NCBI RefSeq assembly: GCF_028767185.1
Contig: NZ_JARACK010000002.1
Coordinates: 62,001-126,000 of the forward strand
Length of the DNA: 64,000 nt
From: Mangrovimonas aestuarii
GTDB lineage: Bacteria > Bacteroidota > Bacteroidia > Flavobacteriales > Flavobacteriaceae
Direction: 5' to 3'
Shown: piece by piece, positions 52,962 to 61,119 of the stretch
Numbering within the stretch: the first letter of the stretch is position 1
Layout: every line of letters starts with the position of its first letter
Made by a program: the position numbers and the translations under genes
Notes under the pieces: model-generated
What the model saw: only the letters and a program-made list of their open reading frames with translations
What the model was told of the DNA's origin: nothing
The model's database searches: none

Positions 52962-53303
52962 ATGAAAAACCACGAAATAGAAAGGCTAATAGGTTTTAAT
53001 ATTCAGGATAAGTTGGAATACATTTCCAACGTAATTGTTGTAAAACACATATTAAATGAAAAGGAAGATGATATTGTTGCTATAGCTGTTGACTATGGGG
53101 AAGTATACAAACCGAAACCAATATCGTTTCCTACTTATATAAAAGTATTGGAAGGAAGAGCAGAAGTTGTTATTGATAATGTTTCTGATTATTTGGACGG
53201 TAATGGCTCAATGATCATTCCTGCAGATAAACCTTTTAAAATCACGGCCAATCAAAGGTTTAAAATGTTATCCATAATTTTAAAAAATTTAAAGGGTCTT
53301 TAA
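52962..53303 (+). CDS. Cupin-fold small protein
   Basis: A 113-residue protein. PTYIKVLEGRAEVVIDNVSDYLDGNGSMIIPADKPFKITANQRFKMLSIIL is the cupin barrel shape, but the usual metal-binding histidines of cupin motif 1 are not present, so a metal-free binding or regulatory role is more likely. No signal peptide. Monocistronic, with 180 bases before and 425 after. Function unknown. Confidence 0.7.
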   Translation: MKNHEIERLIGFNIQDKLEYISNVIVVKHILNEKEDDIVAIAVDYGEVYKPKPISFPTYIKVLEGRAEVVIDNVSDYLDGNGSMIIPADKPFKITANQRFKMLSIILKNLKGL

Positions 53304-53728
53304 AGCATATTTAAGTATGTTAATAATAAAAATGGTCGCTTAGCTTAACTTAAAGTCTAGTAAGTATTTGCAGATCCACTGAGGTTTTTCTATTGATTAA
53401 TTGAAGATATTATTTAAGTTGATTTATACAGTTTGAAGTCACGTTTTGCAATAACCATTGTAGTAATAGCCCAGAAAAGTTAGTAGTTGTTCAATGATTC
53501 ATTGGATATATCTTATTGTATATCTCTCTTGCCTATGAGAATTATTTGGAGGCTGTTTCTTTTTTACTAGACTCATTAATACTTGAATTGTAAAGAAGAG
53601 TCGATAAGGTTGTTTTAAAACCATTAAAGTTTTCTTAATTCACCAAAGTTTTATGTTTATGGTGCTGTATTCGAGTTTGTAAGTGGTAGTTTTGTGGAAG
53701 ATTTACGAATAACAAAATCAAAACATTT
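53304..53728. other. 425-base spacer before the FKBP gene
   Basis: AT-rich, no coding frame supported. It ends with the FKBP promoter (listed separately). No structured RNA was recognised. Confidence 0.5.
53687..53694 (+). promoter_or_regulatory. Candidate -7 promoter element (TAGTTTTG) of the FKBP gene
   Basis: An exact TAnnTTTG match 34 bases upstream of ATG 53729, implying a leader of about 28 bases. The -33 region has no clear TTG. Confidence 0.5.
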
Positions 53729-54157
53729 ATGAGTCAAGTAAAAGCAAATGATACCGTTAAGGTTCATTACACTGGAAAATTAACGAACGGACAAGTATTT
53801 GACAGTTCGGAAAACAGAGAACCTTTAGAAGCAACCCTCGGACAAGGCATGTTAATTCCTGGGTTTGAAAACGCTATCATTGGCATGGAAGTAAACGAAA
53901 AGAAAACTGTAAACATCCCAATGGACCAAGCTTACGGAGACGTTCAAAAAGAAATGTTCCATAAGGTAGAGCGTGCTCAATTGCCACAGGAGATTAAGCC
54001 AGAAGTAGGTATGGGGCTTGTATCGCAAAACCCAGATGGTTCTGAGCGTCAGTTTAAAATTGCTGAGGTACACGAAGATCACATTGTGATTGATGGTAAC
54101 CATCCATTGGCTGGTCAAGATTTGGTTTTCGACTTAGAGTTAGTTGAAATCATTTAA
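53729..54157 (+). CDS. FKBP-type peptidyl-prolyl isomerase (SlyD-like)
   Basis: A 142-residue cytoplasmic FKBP: VKVHYTGKLTNGQVFDSSENREPLEATLGQGMLIPGFENAIIGMEVNEKKTVNIPMDQAYGD, then an insert-in-flap chaperone-like segment and LAGQDLVFDLELVEI. The insertion between the flap strands matches SlyD rather than the short FkpB type. SlyD combines prolyl isomerase and chaperone activity; the His-rich metal-binding C-terminus of E. coli SlyD is absent. It has its own candidate promoter and ends at a strong bidirectional terminator. Confidence 0.93.
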   Translation: MSQVKANDTVKVHYTGKLTNGQVFDSSENREPLEATLGQGMLIPGFENAIIGMEVNEKKTVNIPMDQAYGDVQKEMFHKVERAQLPQEIKPEVGMGLVSQNPDGSERQFKIAEVHEDHIVIDGNHPLAGQDLVFDLELVEII

Positions 54158-54171
54158 TCTATATATAAGTT

Positions 54172-54210
54172 AAAAAGAAAACCCCGGCCAAAAGCCGGGG
54201 TTTTCTTTTT
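54172..54210. terminator. Bidirectional terminator (FKBP / lipoprotein)
   Basis: Perfect 17-bp stem including the A/T flanks (AAAAAGAAAACCCCGGC ... GCCGGGGTTTTCTTTTT) around a CAAAA loop. The strongest terminator in the window; it should stop both convergent genes. Confidence 0.95.
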
Positions 54211-54226
54211 TAAAAGGTAATTCTTC

Positions 54227-54706
54227 TTAGTCAATACGTTTGTAATTTTCTGAATACAGTCGGTTTCCTGCGCTATCCAATTCTATTTGACTGTATTTGT
54301 TTTCGTCGAGAATAAGTTCATAACTAAAGGCTTCTTTACTCTTAATAATCTCATTCATTGAGGCTGATCCATACTCTAAGGTTTCTGTTAAACTGCCGTC
54401 GGTTACAGTATAGGCGCCAAAGCCATACCACTCTGTGGAATCTGTTGGAACTTGTTTACTCCACATCACTCGGGTATCGGTATACATTTTAATTTGTCGG
54501 TGATGATTATCAATAAGAAAAGTGTCTACTATTTTATTGTCCTGATAGTTATACCAGCTTACTAGTTCCCATGATCCTTTAAGTGAATGATTTTTTATGA
54601 TGGTTGGCTGTGGGGTATTGTTCTCGGCAAAGGTTTGCGATTTACTGTTGTTCTGACAGCCGGTTATGTATATCAATAATAAAGAAAGAAGTATAGAAGT
54701 TTTCAT
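54227..54706 (-). CDS. Small lipoprotein, lipocalin-like
   Basis: A 159-residue protein with lipoprotein signal MKTSILLSLLLIYITGCQ. The mature part starts with a low-complexity segment and then HSLKGSWELVSWYNYQDNKIVDTFL, the typical lipocalin-like opening, with several beta strands after it. Likely periplasmic; no ligand or enzymatic role visible. It is convergent with the FKBP gene, sharing its terminator. Confidence 0.7.
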   Translation of the reverse strand: MKTSILLSLLLIYITGCQNNSKSQTFAENNTPQPTIIKNHSLKGSWELVSWYNYQDNKIVDTFLIDNHHRQIKMYTDTRVMWSKQVPTDSTEWYGFGAYTVTDGSLTETLEYGSASMNEIIKSKEAFSYELILDENKYSQIELDSAGNRLYSENYKRID

Positions 54707-54977
54707 GATGAGGGAGGTTTAATACATTAAATAGCTTTTACAAGTTACAAAAAAATACACCCTAATATGTTAAATGTGAGGTAATTATTGATTAATTAGT
54801 GTTAGGCTTTACTTTCTTCCTGTTGGAAAATGGAACGATATGGTTGTTTGTCGATATAAGTTGCTTTAAATCAAATTATTGCGATTGTGTTTATATTGTG
54901 ATATTAGTTTGGTTAAATTTGTTAAAGGCTCATGTCTAGTGAGTTAAAATCAATTATAACATAAAAATGGATTAATT

Positions 54978-55307
54978 ATGAGTAATAGCACAAACACTTT
55001 GTTGGGACTTTTGGCAGGAACTGCAATAGGAGTGACTTTAGGGATTTTGTTTGCACCAGATAAGGGAGTCAATACTAGACAACGTATTGCAGACGAAGCT
55101 CATGCAGTAAAAGATAAAATTCATGATACCGCGAAGAATGTAAAGGATAGAGCAGCTTCAACAGTTTCATCTAAAAAGGAGTCATTAGAACATCAATTGG
55201 AAGATCTTGTTTCAAATGCCAGTTACAAGGCTGATGACCTGATAACTGCCCTCGAGAAAAAATTAAGCGATCTAAAGGCTAAAAATAAAAGGTATCAAAA
55301 AGCATAA
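54978..55307 (+). CDS. YtxH-domain protein
   Basis: A 109-residue protein: N-terminal glycine-rich hydrophobic segment (LLGLLAGTAIGVTLGILFAPDKG) with the YtxH signature APDKG, followed by an amphipathic helix of about 70 charged residues. The family is a general stress-associated small membrane protein; role unknown. First of a three-gene run with 3- and 3-base gaps. Confidence 0.9.
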   Translation: MSNSTNTLLGLLAGTAIGVTLGILFAPDKGVNTRQRIADEAHAVKDKIHDTAKNVKDRAASTVSSKKESLEHQLEDLVSNASYKADDLITALEKKLSDLKAKNKRYQKA

Positions 55308-55310
55308 CCA

Positions 55311-55658
55311 ATGAATGTTTTTGAGTCTATAAAAGATACTTCCAATAAAGCTTTTGAGTATAGCGAAATCTATATCAAGACTACTGAGCGATACTATAAA
55401 TTAAAAGCATTCCAACAACTCACTATCTCGGTGAGTTTAATCAGTAAAATGCTACTTATAGGAGCGCTAATTTTTATTGGATTTGTCTTTGCAGCAATAG
55501 CCCTTGCAATAGCCATAGGATATTATCTAGGTAATATGGCTTTGGGGTGCTTAATTGTTGGGTTTTTGTTTGTTGTTATTGCTTTATTGGTTTACATGCT
55601 AAGGCATGTTATAGACCATAAAATTATTTCGATAATGTCCTTAAAGTTTTTTAATTAA
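55311..55658 (+). CDS. Small two-helix membrane protein of the YtxH operon
   Basis: A 115-residue protein: charged N-terminal region (NVFESIKDTSNKAFEYSEIYIKTTERYYKLKAFQQLT), then two long hydrophobic helices (LLIGALIFIGFVFAAIALAIAIGYYL; LGCLIVGFLFVVIALLVYML) and a short cytoplasmic end. It resembles the phage-holin-like/competence-related small proteins often found after YtxH in Flavobacteriaceae. Probably acts in the membrane with YtxH; no function known. Gap of 3 bases on each side. Confidence 0.7.
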   Translation: MNVFESIKDTSNKAFEYSEIYIKTTERYYKLKAFQQLTISVSLISKMLLIGALIFIGFVFAAIALAIAIGYYLGNMALGCLIVGFLFVVIALLVYMLRHVIDHKIISIMSLKFFN

Positions 55659-55661
55659 AAT

Positions 55662-55862
55662 ATGAAACAGTATCGTTCGCAAGAAGAAATAGAACACGAC
55701 CTTAAACGGTTGAATCTGGAACGAAAAATAGTTTTGGAGGAGCTCAAAGGGTTGAAGATGGAATTCAAGGAAGATCTTAAACCTTTGGGGTGGATAGAAA
55801 CCGTTTTAGGCTATGCTGGTAAATTTGGTTCACTCATGTTGCTAAAAAAGCTTTTTAAGTAG
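55662..55862 (+). CDS. Small coiled-coil protein of the YtxH operon
   Basis: A 66-residue protein with an N-terminal coiled coil (SQEEIEHDLKRLNLERKIVLEELKGLKMEF) and a short hydrophobic C-terminal segment (GYAGKFGSLMLLKKLF). It always follows the two-helix protein in such operons, from memory possibly DUF6327. Likely a membrane-associated accessory. Start ATG 55662 sits 3 bases after the previous stop. Confidence 0.7.
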   Translation: MKQYRSQEEIEHDLKRLNLERKIVLEELKGLKMEFKEDLKPLGWIETVLGYAGKFGSLMLLKKLFK

Positions 55863-55939
55863 GAGAAAATCTCTTAACCTAATATGATAAGACGTTGTTA
55901 TACTGTGATAATAACTTTTGATAAATTGTATGAAAGCTT

Positions 55940-55971
55940 TTAATCAAAAAAACTACTTTTGTTTTGATTAA
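55940..55971 (+). promoter_or_regulatory. trxB promoter with a flanking perfect dyad
   Basis: TTAATCAAAA (55940-55949) and TTTTGATTAA (55962-55971) are perfect 10-bp arms around 12 bases that contain the -7 element TACTTTTG (55954-55961). The upstream TTG (25 bases before the -7) is slightly far but may serve. A dimer bound at the dyad would cover the -7 element and the start site, so repression of trxB is the simplest reading. Confidence 0.6.
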
Positions 55972-55985
55972 AAAAAAGAAATGCT

Positions 55986-56951
55986 ATGTCTGATACAATA
56001 GAACGTGTAAAGTGCTTAATTATAGGGTCTGGTCCTGCAGGTTATACTGCAGCAATATATGCAGCTCGTGCTAATATGTCTCCCGTATTATACCAAGGAA
56101 CTCAGCCTGGAGGACAGTTAACAACAACTAATGATGTTGAAAATTTCCCTGGTTATCCAGATGGTATTACAGGTCCTGAGATGATGATTCAATTACAAAA
56201 CCAAGCTAAGCGTTTTGGAACTGATATTAGAGATGGATGGGCTACAAAAGTTGACTTTTCTGGAGAGGTTCATAAAGTTTGGATTAACGAAGAAAACGAA
56301 ATCCATGCCGATACAGTGATTATTGCTACTGGAGCATCTGCAAAATATTTAGGATTGGAATCTGAACAAAAGTACTTGAAATTGGGTGGAGGTGTTTCTG
56401 CCTGTGCGGTATGTGACGGATTCTTCTATAGAAATCAAGAAGTGGTGATTGTTGGAGCAGGGGATTCTGCCTGTGAGGAAGCACACTACTTATCTAACTT
56501 ATGTACAAAAGTAACCATGTTGGTAAGACGTGATGAGTTTAGAGCGTCTAAGATTATGGAAGCTAGAGTGCGCAATACCAAAAACATTGATATCTTGTTT
56601 AATACCGAAACGGAAGAGGTTGTAGGAGATGGACAAGTTGTTACTGCTGTAAAGGTTAAGAACAACGTTACTGGTGAGATTACAGAAATTCCAGCAACTG
56701 GTTTCTTCGTAGCTATTGGTCACAAACCAAATACAGATATCTTTAAGGATTATTTAAAGCTTGACGAAACCGGATATATTATCAATGTTCCAGGAACATC
56801 GAAAACCAATGTTGAAGGTGTGTTTGTAAGTGGAGACGCGGCAGACCACGTATACAGACAGGCAATTACAGCTGCAGGTACTGGGTGTATGGCGGCATTG
56901 GATGCTGAACGCTACTTAGCGGCAAAAGAAGCTCCAGTTGAAATTGAATAG
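55986..56951 (+). CDS. trxB: Thioredoxin reductase
   Basis: A 321-residue flavoenzyme that transfers electrons from NADPH to thioredoxin. FAD motif GSGPAG (residues 14-19), NADPH motif VGAGDSACEEA (~157-166), redox-active CAVC (C140, C143) and FAD-binding GVFVSGDAADHVYRQAITAAGTG near the C-terminus. Length is normal. It is monocistronic, with a dyad-flanked promoter upstream and a strong terminator downstream, so it is probably redox-controlled as a single unit. Confidence 0.97.
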   Translation: MSDTIERVKCLIIGSGPAGYTAAIYAARANMSPVLYQGTQPGGQLTTTNDVENFPGYPDGITGPEMMIQLQNQAKRFGTDIRDGWATKVDFSGEVHKVWINEENEIHADTVIIATGASAKYLGLESEQKYLKLGGGVSACAVCDGFFYRNQEVVIVGAGDSACEEAHYLSNLCTKVTMLVRRDEFRASKIMEARVRNTKNIDILFNTETEEVVGDGQVVTAVKVKNNVTGEITEIPATGFFVAIGHKPNTDIFKDYLKLDETGYIINVPGTSKTNVEGVFVSGDAADHVYRQAITAAGTGCMAALDAERYLAAKEAPVEIE

Positions 56952-56973
56952 TTAAAAGAATTGTTATTTATAT

Positions 56974-57005
56974 AAAAAATCCCTCGTTGTAGCGAGGGAT
57001 TTTTT
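56974..57005. terminator. Terminator after trxB (also faces DUF2807 gene)
   Basis: Perfect 13-bp arms AAAAAATCCCTCG (56974-56986) and CGAGGGATTTTTT (56993-57005) with loop TTGTAG and T- or A-runs on both sides. It can end trxB and the convergent DUF2807 transcript. Confidence 0.92.
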
Positions 57006-57022
57006 GTTGGTTATTTTGTGAA

Positions 57023-57745
57023 TTATCTTTGGTTAATATTTCCAGCCATACCATCGTTTTTATGTACTTTCTCAGGAGAGCCCATATAGGTGATATTACC
57101 ACCACTAGTAGCTGTAGCCATTAGTTCTTGGGAAACATTAATGGTTATGTCAGCACCGCTAGTTGCTTTTGCCTGACCGTTAATAATACTTAGGTTGGGA
57201 GCGTCTATTTCGCTGCCACTGGAAGCTTCGGCATATAGTTTTTCGGCTTTTCCAGAAATTTCTATTTCGCTACCACTAGATGATTTGCAGTTCAAAGTGT
57301 TTGCAATAACTTCTAGCTCCATATCGCTACCGCTACTGCTTCGTAGCTCTAAATTGTCTGCATTTATAATATTAGTAACGTAAATATCACTTCCGCTTGT
57401 GGAAGTTATTTTGTCAATGGTTTTATAGGTAACCATTACTTTTTTGATTTCGGCACGACCAATATTCTCTTTTGAGTAAATTTTAAGCTCACTGCCCTCA
57501 ACTTCTACTTTGATGAGGTCGTGCAGGTTTTCGTCTGCCTGAATGGTTACCTTTTCCTCATTGCCTTGGGTAAGATATACAGCCAAGCCATCGCTAGCCT
57601 TTATGGAAGAGAAAGGTGTATTTAGGTCGCGGCTTTCGGTGAGGACATTCCCGTTGCCATCTATACCTGTATTGATATTGAAATGACAAGATGCTAAAAG
57701 AAGCCCCATCATAGTAGTTACAATAATTTTGGTTAGTGTTGTCAT
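57023..57745 (-). CDS. DUF2807 (head GIN) domain lipoprotein
   Basis: The 240-residue protein has a lipoprotein signal (IIVTTMMGLLLASCHF) and a DUF2807 beta-helix: NTPFSSIKASDGLAVYLTQGNEEKVTIQADENL, followed by rungs with repeated SGSD/SGSE turns (TSTSGSDIYV, RSSSGSDMEL, KSSSGSEIEI, EASSGSEIDA). Such domains are surface or periplasmic; one proposed role is adhesion or envelope sensing. It is 93 bases downstream of the PspC gene and probably in the same transcript. Confidence 0.88.
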   Translation of the reverse strand: MTTLTKIIVTTMMGLLLASCHFNINTGIDGNGNVLTESRDLNTPFSSIKASDGLAVYLTQGNEEKVTIQADENLHDLIKVEVEGSELKIYSKENIGRAEIKKVMVTYKTIDKITSTSGSDIYVTNIINADNLELRSSSGSDMELEVIANTLNCKSSSGSEIEISGKAEKLYAEASSGSEIDAPNLSIINGQAKATSGADITINVSQELMATATSGGNITYMGSPEKVHKNDGMAGNINQR

Positions 57746-57838
57746 AACTGTTCGATTTTGATTAATTACAAAGTTGATGCTTGTGTAGTTTGTTTAATAA
57801 TTAAGTTGACCAAACTGTAAAGTCTTATGGATGAAATG

Positions 57839-59617
57839 TTATTCGTCTTTTTCAGAACTGATATCAATTCCATCTTCATCTATGTTAACCTTTACATTAT
57901 CGCTTTCCCCTTTAATGCCATTTTCATCAATTGTAAGGTTACCTTCCTCACTTTGGATTTCAATGCCATTATCATTGATTTTTATCCCAGATCCGTTTTC
58001 TTTTTTCTTAATGTTAATATTTACATCAAACTCAGTATTGATGCAATCCAAACATTTAACATTATCATCTTTAATAAGTAAATAGTGCTCTTCCATGCCG
58101 TTTTCTAAAATGTCATTGTAATGACTAGAGTTTCTGTGGAAGGAATAGGTGTTTTCATCAGCAAAAAGTATCGTGCCTTCAGGTAAATAAAGTATAATAT
58201 CTACCTTTTGATCTCTAAACTTATCTTTAAACGGTACTGTTACATAACTGTTTAAGTGTAATGTTTTGGTGTTTGAAGTAAACGGAAGGTCCAAATCAAA
58301 CGTATAATCTATGTTTTGGGCACGTTCTCTAGCCGATTGATAGCTATTGCCTTCAGCCGATTTTTCGATAAGTAAAGAAGCAACAGAGTCTTTTGTAGAG
58401 CGAACAATTAGTCGTACATCTGAAGTGTAAATAAGCTTTTCGTCGCTTTCATTAAAAACCACTTTATAATTATCATGACCTCTGTAGATGCTCTTGCTAT
58501 AATTAGGGTTTCCTTTCATTTGTAGCCTTAAGGTATCCCCAGTATGTACGGGAAGTATTTCTGTTTTGTTTACTGAAGCATCAAAAGCATGTTCGTTAAA
58601 CTGTTTCACCCCAATGATAAATAATCCTATGATAGATACTAACCAAAGCCCTAATAGGGTAAACTTGGCAATATTACCTATGGACTTTAAGTTGTTTATT
58701 AGAATCTTAAGCCCTAAGTAAAGGATAAAGAAAAACGGAATGCCAATAGTAAAAAAGACTAACATAGAAATCAACCAAATAGGAACGTTTGCTGCATTGG
58801 CTGCTTCCACAAAATGGAAACCAGGCAAATGCGACATTCCTGCAACTCCAACTGTAATAAAAGAAATTAGTAAAGCTAAAAGAGCTCCGGCTCCAATCAA
58901 TATTAGGAATAAACCAACTACTTTGGCAAATACCTTAAGTAGGGACATGAAAATATCGCCTACAGTATCAAAAAAAGACTTTGAACCAGTTTTAATTTTT
59001 TGTCCGTATTTGTCGTAATCAACGCTTTTTACGGTTTCTGAGACTGAATCAAACCCGTCTTTAATTTTTTTTTCAATGTTACTGATGTTCACGGGCTCAC
59101 CTCTCATGGTAAGTTTGTCGGCAGTAGTAACTGCTTCGGGAACCAATATCCAGAACAAGATATAAATCAGTATAAATGTTCCTCCAGAACCTAGGGTAAG
59201 TAAGATCCAAAGCAAGCGAACCCAGATAGCATCGATACCCAAATAGTGTCCCAGACCAGACGATACTCCACCAATGTATGAGTTGTCGGTGTCACGGAAC
59301 AGTTTCTTGGTTGGTCTTGATGAGGTTCTTGGTTCATCTTCAAAGATTTCGTCGTCAACAAGGTAATCCTCTGGTTGTCCCATTATGGCAATAACCTCGT
59401 CTACTTCCTTGGTGCTAATTACCTGTTTGTCGTGTTTCATGCGCTCAGTAAAAAGCTCAGCGATACGGGCTTCTATATCAGAGATAATTTCCGATTGTCC
59501 TTGAGAATCAGTAAATGAACGTTTTATAGCCTCAAGATAGCGCTGTAACTTTAAGTATGCATCTTCATCGATATGGAAAAAGATACCTGCTAAATTTATG
59601 TTGACTGTTTTATTCAT
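57839..59617 (-). CDS. PspC-domain membrane protein
   Basis: A 592-residue protein. Residues ~1-100 are soluble and charged (KTVNINLAGIFFHIDEDAYLKLQRYLEAIKRSF), which in some families contacts a partner. The PspC domain follows at about 107-165 (LFRDTDNSYIGGVSSGLGHYLGIDAIWVRLLWILLTLGSGG), then more membrane helices (to about residue 340) and a long beta-rich C-terminal domain ending in acidic repeats (DNGIEIQSEEGNLTIDENGIKG). PspC senses envelope stress in enterobacteria. Stop-start overlap of 8 bases with the PadR gene shows one operon. Confidence 0.9.
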   Translation of the reverse strand: MNKTVNINLAGIFFHIDEDAYLKLQRYLEAIKRSFTDSQGQSEIISDIEARIAELFTERMKHDKQVISTKEVDEVIAIMGQPEDYLVDDEIFEDEPRTSSRPTKKLFRDTDNSYIGGVSSGLGHYLGIDAIWVRLLWILLTLGSGGTFILIYILFWILVPEAVTTADKLTMRGEPVNISNIEKKIKDGFDSVSETVKSVDYDKYGQKIKTGSKSFFDTVGDIFMSLLKVFAKVVGLFLILIGAGALLALLISFITVGVAGMSHLPGFHFVEAANAANVPIWLISMLVFFTIGIPFFFILYLGLKILINNLKSIGNIAKFTLLGLWLVSIIGLFIIGVKQFNEHAFDASVNKTEILPVHTGDTLRLQMKGNPNYSKSIYRGHDNYKVVFNESDEKLIYTSDVRLIVRSTKDSVASLLIEKSAEGNSYQSARERAQNIDYTFDLDLPFTSNTKTLHLNSYVTVPFKDKFRDQKVDIILYLPEGTILFADENTYSFHRNSSHYNDILENGMEEHYLLIKDDNVKCLDCINTEFDVNINIKKKENGSGIKINDNGIEIQSEEGNLTIDENGIKGESDNVKVNIDEDGIDISSEKDE

Positions 59618-59954
59618 TTTTTTTGTTTTTTTGACTGGTTACTAAGTTAACTGCATGTTGCAGATCGTTCCAAGTGGTGTTTAATTCGTTAAGAAATAGT
59701 TTACCGGTTTCGGTAAGGCCATAGTACTTTCGTGGTGGTCCGGAAGTTGATTCTTCCCAGCGGTAGTTCAGTAGACCTGCATTTTTAAGTCTTGTGAGCA
59801 AGGGATAAATTGTTCCTTCAACCACCAGCATTTTTGCGTCTTTTAGGGTGTCGAGAATCTCTGCAACATAGGCATCTTCATCTTTTAAGATGGAGAGGAT
59901 GCAGTATTCCAAAACTCCCTTACGCATTTGTGCTTTTGTGTTTTCTATTTTCAT
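59610..59954 (-). CDS. PadR-family transcriptional regulator
   Basis: A 114-residue PadR: winged HTH with KGVLEYCILSILKDEDAYVAEILDTLKDAKMLVVEGTIYPLLTRLKNAGLLNYRWEESTSGPPRKYYGLTETG, then a short C-terminal dimerisation helix (LFLNELNTTWNDLQHAVNLV). It is first in the PadR-PspC-DUF2807 operon and probably autoregulates it in response to a cell-envelope or small-molecule signal. The promoter region contains a (TGAT)10 repeat and an imperfect AGTG/CACT dyad near 59970. Confidence 0.93.
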   Translation of the reverse strand: MKIENTKAQMRKGVLEYCILSILKDEDAYVAEILDTLKDAKMLVVEGTIYPLLTRLKNAGLLNYRWEESTSGPPRKYYGLTETGKLFLNELNTTWNDLQHAVNLVTSQKNKKNE

Positions 59955-59990
59955 GTTCTAAATAGATTTAAGTGCGATACACTGTTCATT

Positions 59991-60033
<43 letters not shown>

Positions 60034-60046
60034 GATTGTTTATTGT

Positions 60047-60490
60047 TTATTTGATGAAATTTATTGTCAACGGATAATTGTACGGTTCGCCATCTTTAGC
60101 TTTGATGCTCGCCTTTATGATAAAAACCAATTCCAGAATAAATGCTATTATGGCAAAGAACCCCAACAGCCCTCCAAAAACAAGTAGCGGTGAGGCTTCG
60201 TGAAAACTAAAGTGCCAGTTATGGGAATGGAAAAAGTCTAAATGAAATCCTTTAAACAGTTTAAAAATGAAAAAAGGTATACTTAGTATCCCAATAACTA
60301 ATGTGTAAAAAAGGATACTCAATTGGAAGTTTAGAGCTTGTTTTCCATGATTGTCTACAAAATTGGATTTCTCCTTGTTGGTAGCCCATAAAAGCAGCGG
60401 TCCCAAAAAGTTTCCCAGTGGTAAGATAAACCTGCTAAATGTAGACAGGTGAATTAGTGTTGCGATGTTTTTGTGTTGTTTGGAAGTCAT
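60047..60490 (-). CDS. DUF4870 domain-containing membrane protein
   Basis: A 147-residue protein with four helices: ATLIHLSTFSRFILPLGNFLGPLLLW, then KSNFVDNHGKQALNFQLSILFYTLV (conserved HGKQALNFQ), and two C-terminal helices. DUF4870 proteins (Tic20-like) are small membrane proteins of unknown function. It lies upstream of the PadR operon on the same strand, separated by the repeat spacer, so it may be co-transcribed or have an independent unit. Confidence 0.87.
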   Translation of the reverse strand: MTSKQHKNIATLIHLSTFSRFILPLGNFLGPLLLWATNKEKSNFVDNHGKQALNFQLSILFYTLVIGILSIPFFIFKLFKGFHLDFFHSHNWHFSFHEASPLLVFGGLLGFFAIIAFILELVFIIKASIKAKDGEPYNYPLTINFIK

Positions 60491-60628
60491 GGTTTTGATT
60501 GATATAGTAATTTCTTATACAAATATATGGTTAAAAAAAGGTATTATGCAAAACATAGTAGTGTAAATTAATAAAATTTTAACATTTTTAAAGTGCTTTA
60601 TTTTCAATATTTTAGTGTTTGAAATACA

Positions 60629-61090
60629 ATGAATATGATCATTTCTCCAAGAAAACTAAATATGTTTTTAGCCTTTAAGCTGCCATCTGCGTTTTTGTGT
60701 GGAATTCGTGTAAAACATATTGATGGTAAACGGTGTGAGGCTGGGGTTAAATACAGATGGATTAATCAGAACCCTTTTAAATCGATGTTTTGGGCTGTAC
60801 AAGGTATGGCAGCCGAATTAACAACCGGCGCTTTGGTTATGAGTAAAATTAAGAAAAGCGGTGCGCCTATTTCTATGCTAGTGGCCAGTAATCAGGCAGT
60901 GTTTGTCAAAAAAGCTGTTGGAAGAATTACTTTTACTTGCAAAGAAGGTGACTTGATAGATGCTGTGATTGATCGTGTTAAGCAAGGAGGGGAAGGCGAA
61001 TCAATTTGGTTACATTCCGTAGGAGTAAATAGAGATGGAGTGGAGGTGTCACGTTTTGGTTTTGAATGGACTTTGAAGAGAAGGAAATAA
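60629..61090 (+). CDS. DUF4442 hotdog-fold (thioesterase-like) protein
   Basis: A 153-residue protein with the DUF4442 pattern: MFLAFKLPSAFLCGIRVKHIDGKRCEAGVKYRWINQNPFKSMFWAVQGMAAELTTGALVM, the hotdog helix with a central Ala/Glu/Thr motif. The family belongs to the hotdog thioesterase clan; no specific acyl substrate is known. Start ATG 60629 (a second Met at +2). It is convergent with recQ, and the hairpin between them favours the recQ strand. Confidence 0.85.
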   Translation: MNMIISPRKLNMFLAFKLPSAFLCGIRVKHIDGKRCEAGVKYRWINQNPFKSMFWAVQGMAAELTTGALVMSKIKKSGAPISMLVASNQAVFVKKAVGRITFTCKEGDLIDAVIDRVKQGGEGESIWLHSVGVNRDGVEVSRFGFEWTLKRRK

Positions 61091-61113
61091 AAAAGGAGAC
61101 CAACTGGTCTCCT
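61085..61113 (-). terminator. recQ terminator
   Basis: Arms AAGGAGACC (61092-61100) and GGTCTCCTT (61105-61113) with loop AACT. On the minus strand the hairpin is followed by a T6 run (61096-61085), so it terminates recQ. The plus side has no T-run. Confidence 0.75.
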
Positions 61114-61119
61114 TATGCT

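Noticed and set aside
57200-57420. Possible DNA repeat in the DUF2807 gene
   Set aside because: The repetition is at protein level (SGSD/SGSE turns of a beta-helix) and the DNA copies are not close enough to be a repeat element.
57827-58085. Two overlapping 84-codon plus-strand frames at the end of the PspC gene
   Set aside because: They are antisense to the acidic repeat region of PspC and owe their open length to its biased codons.
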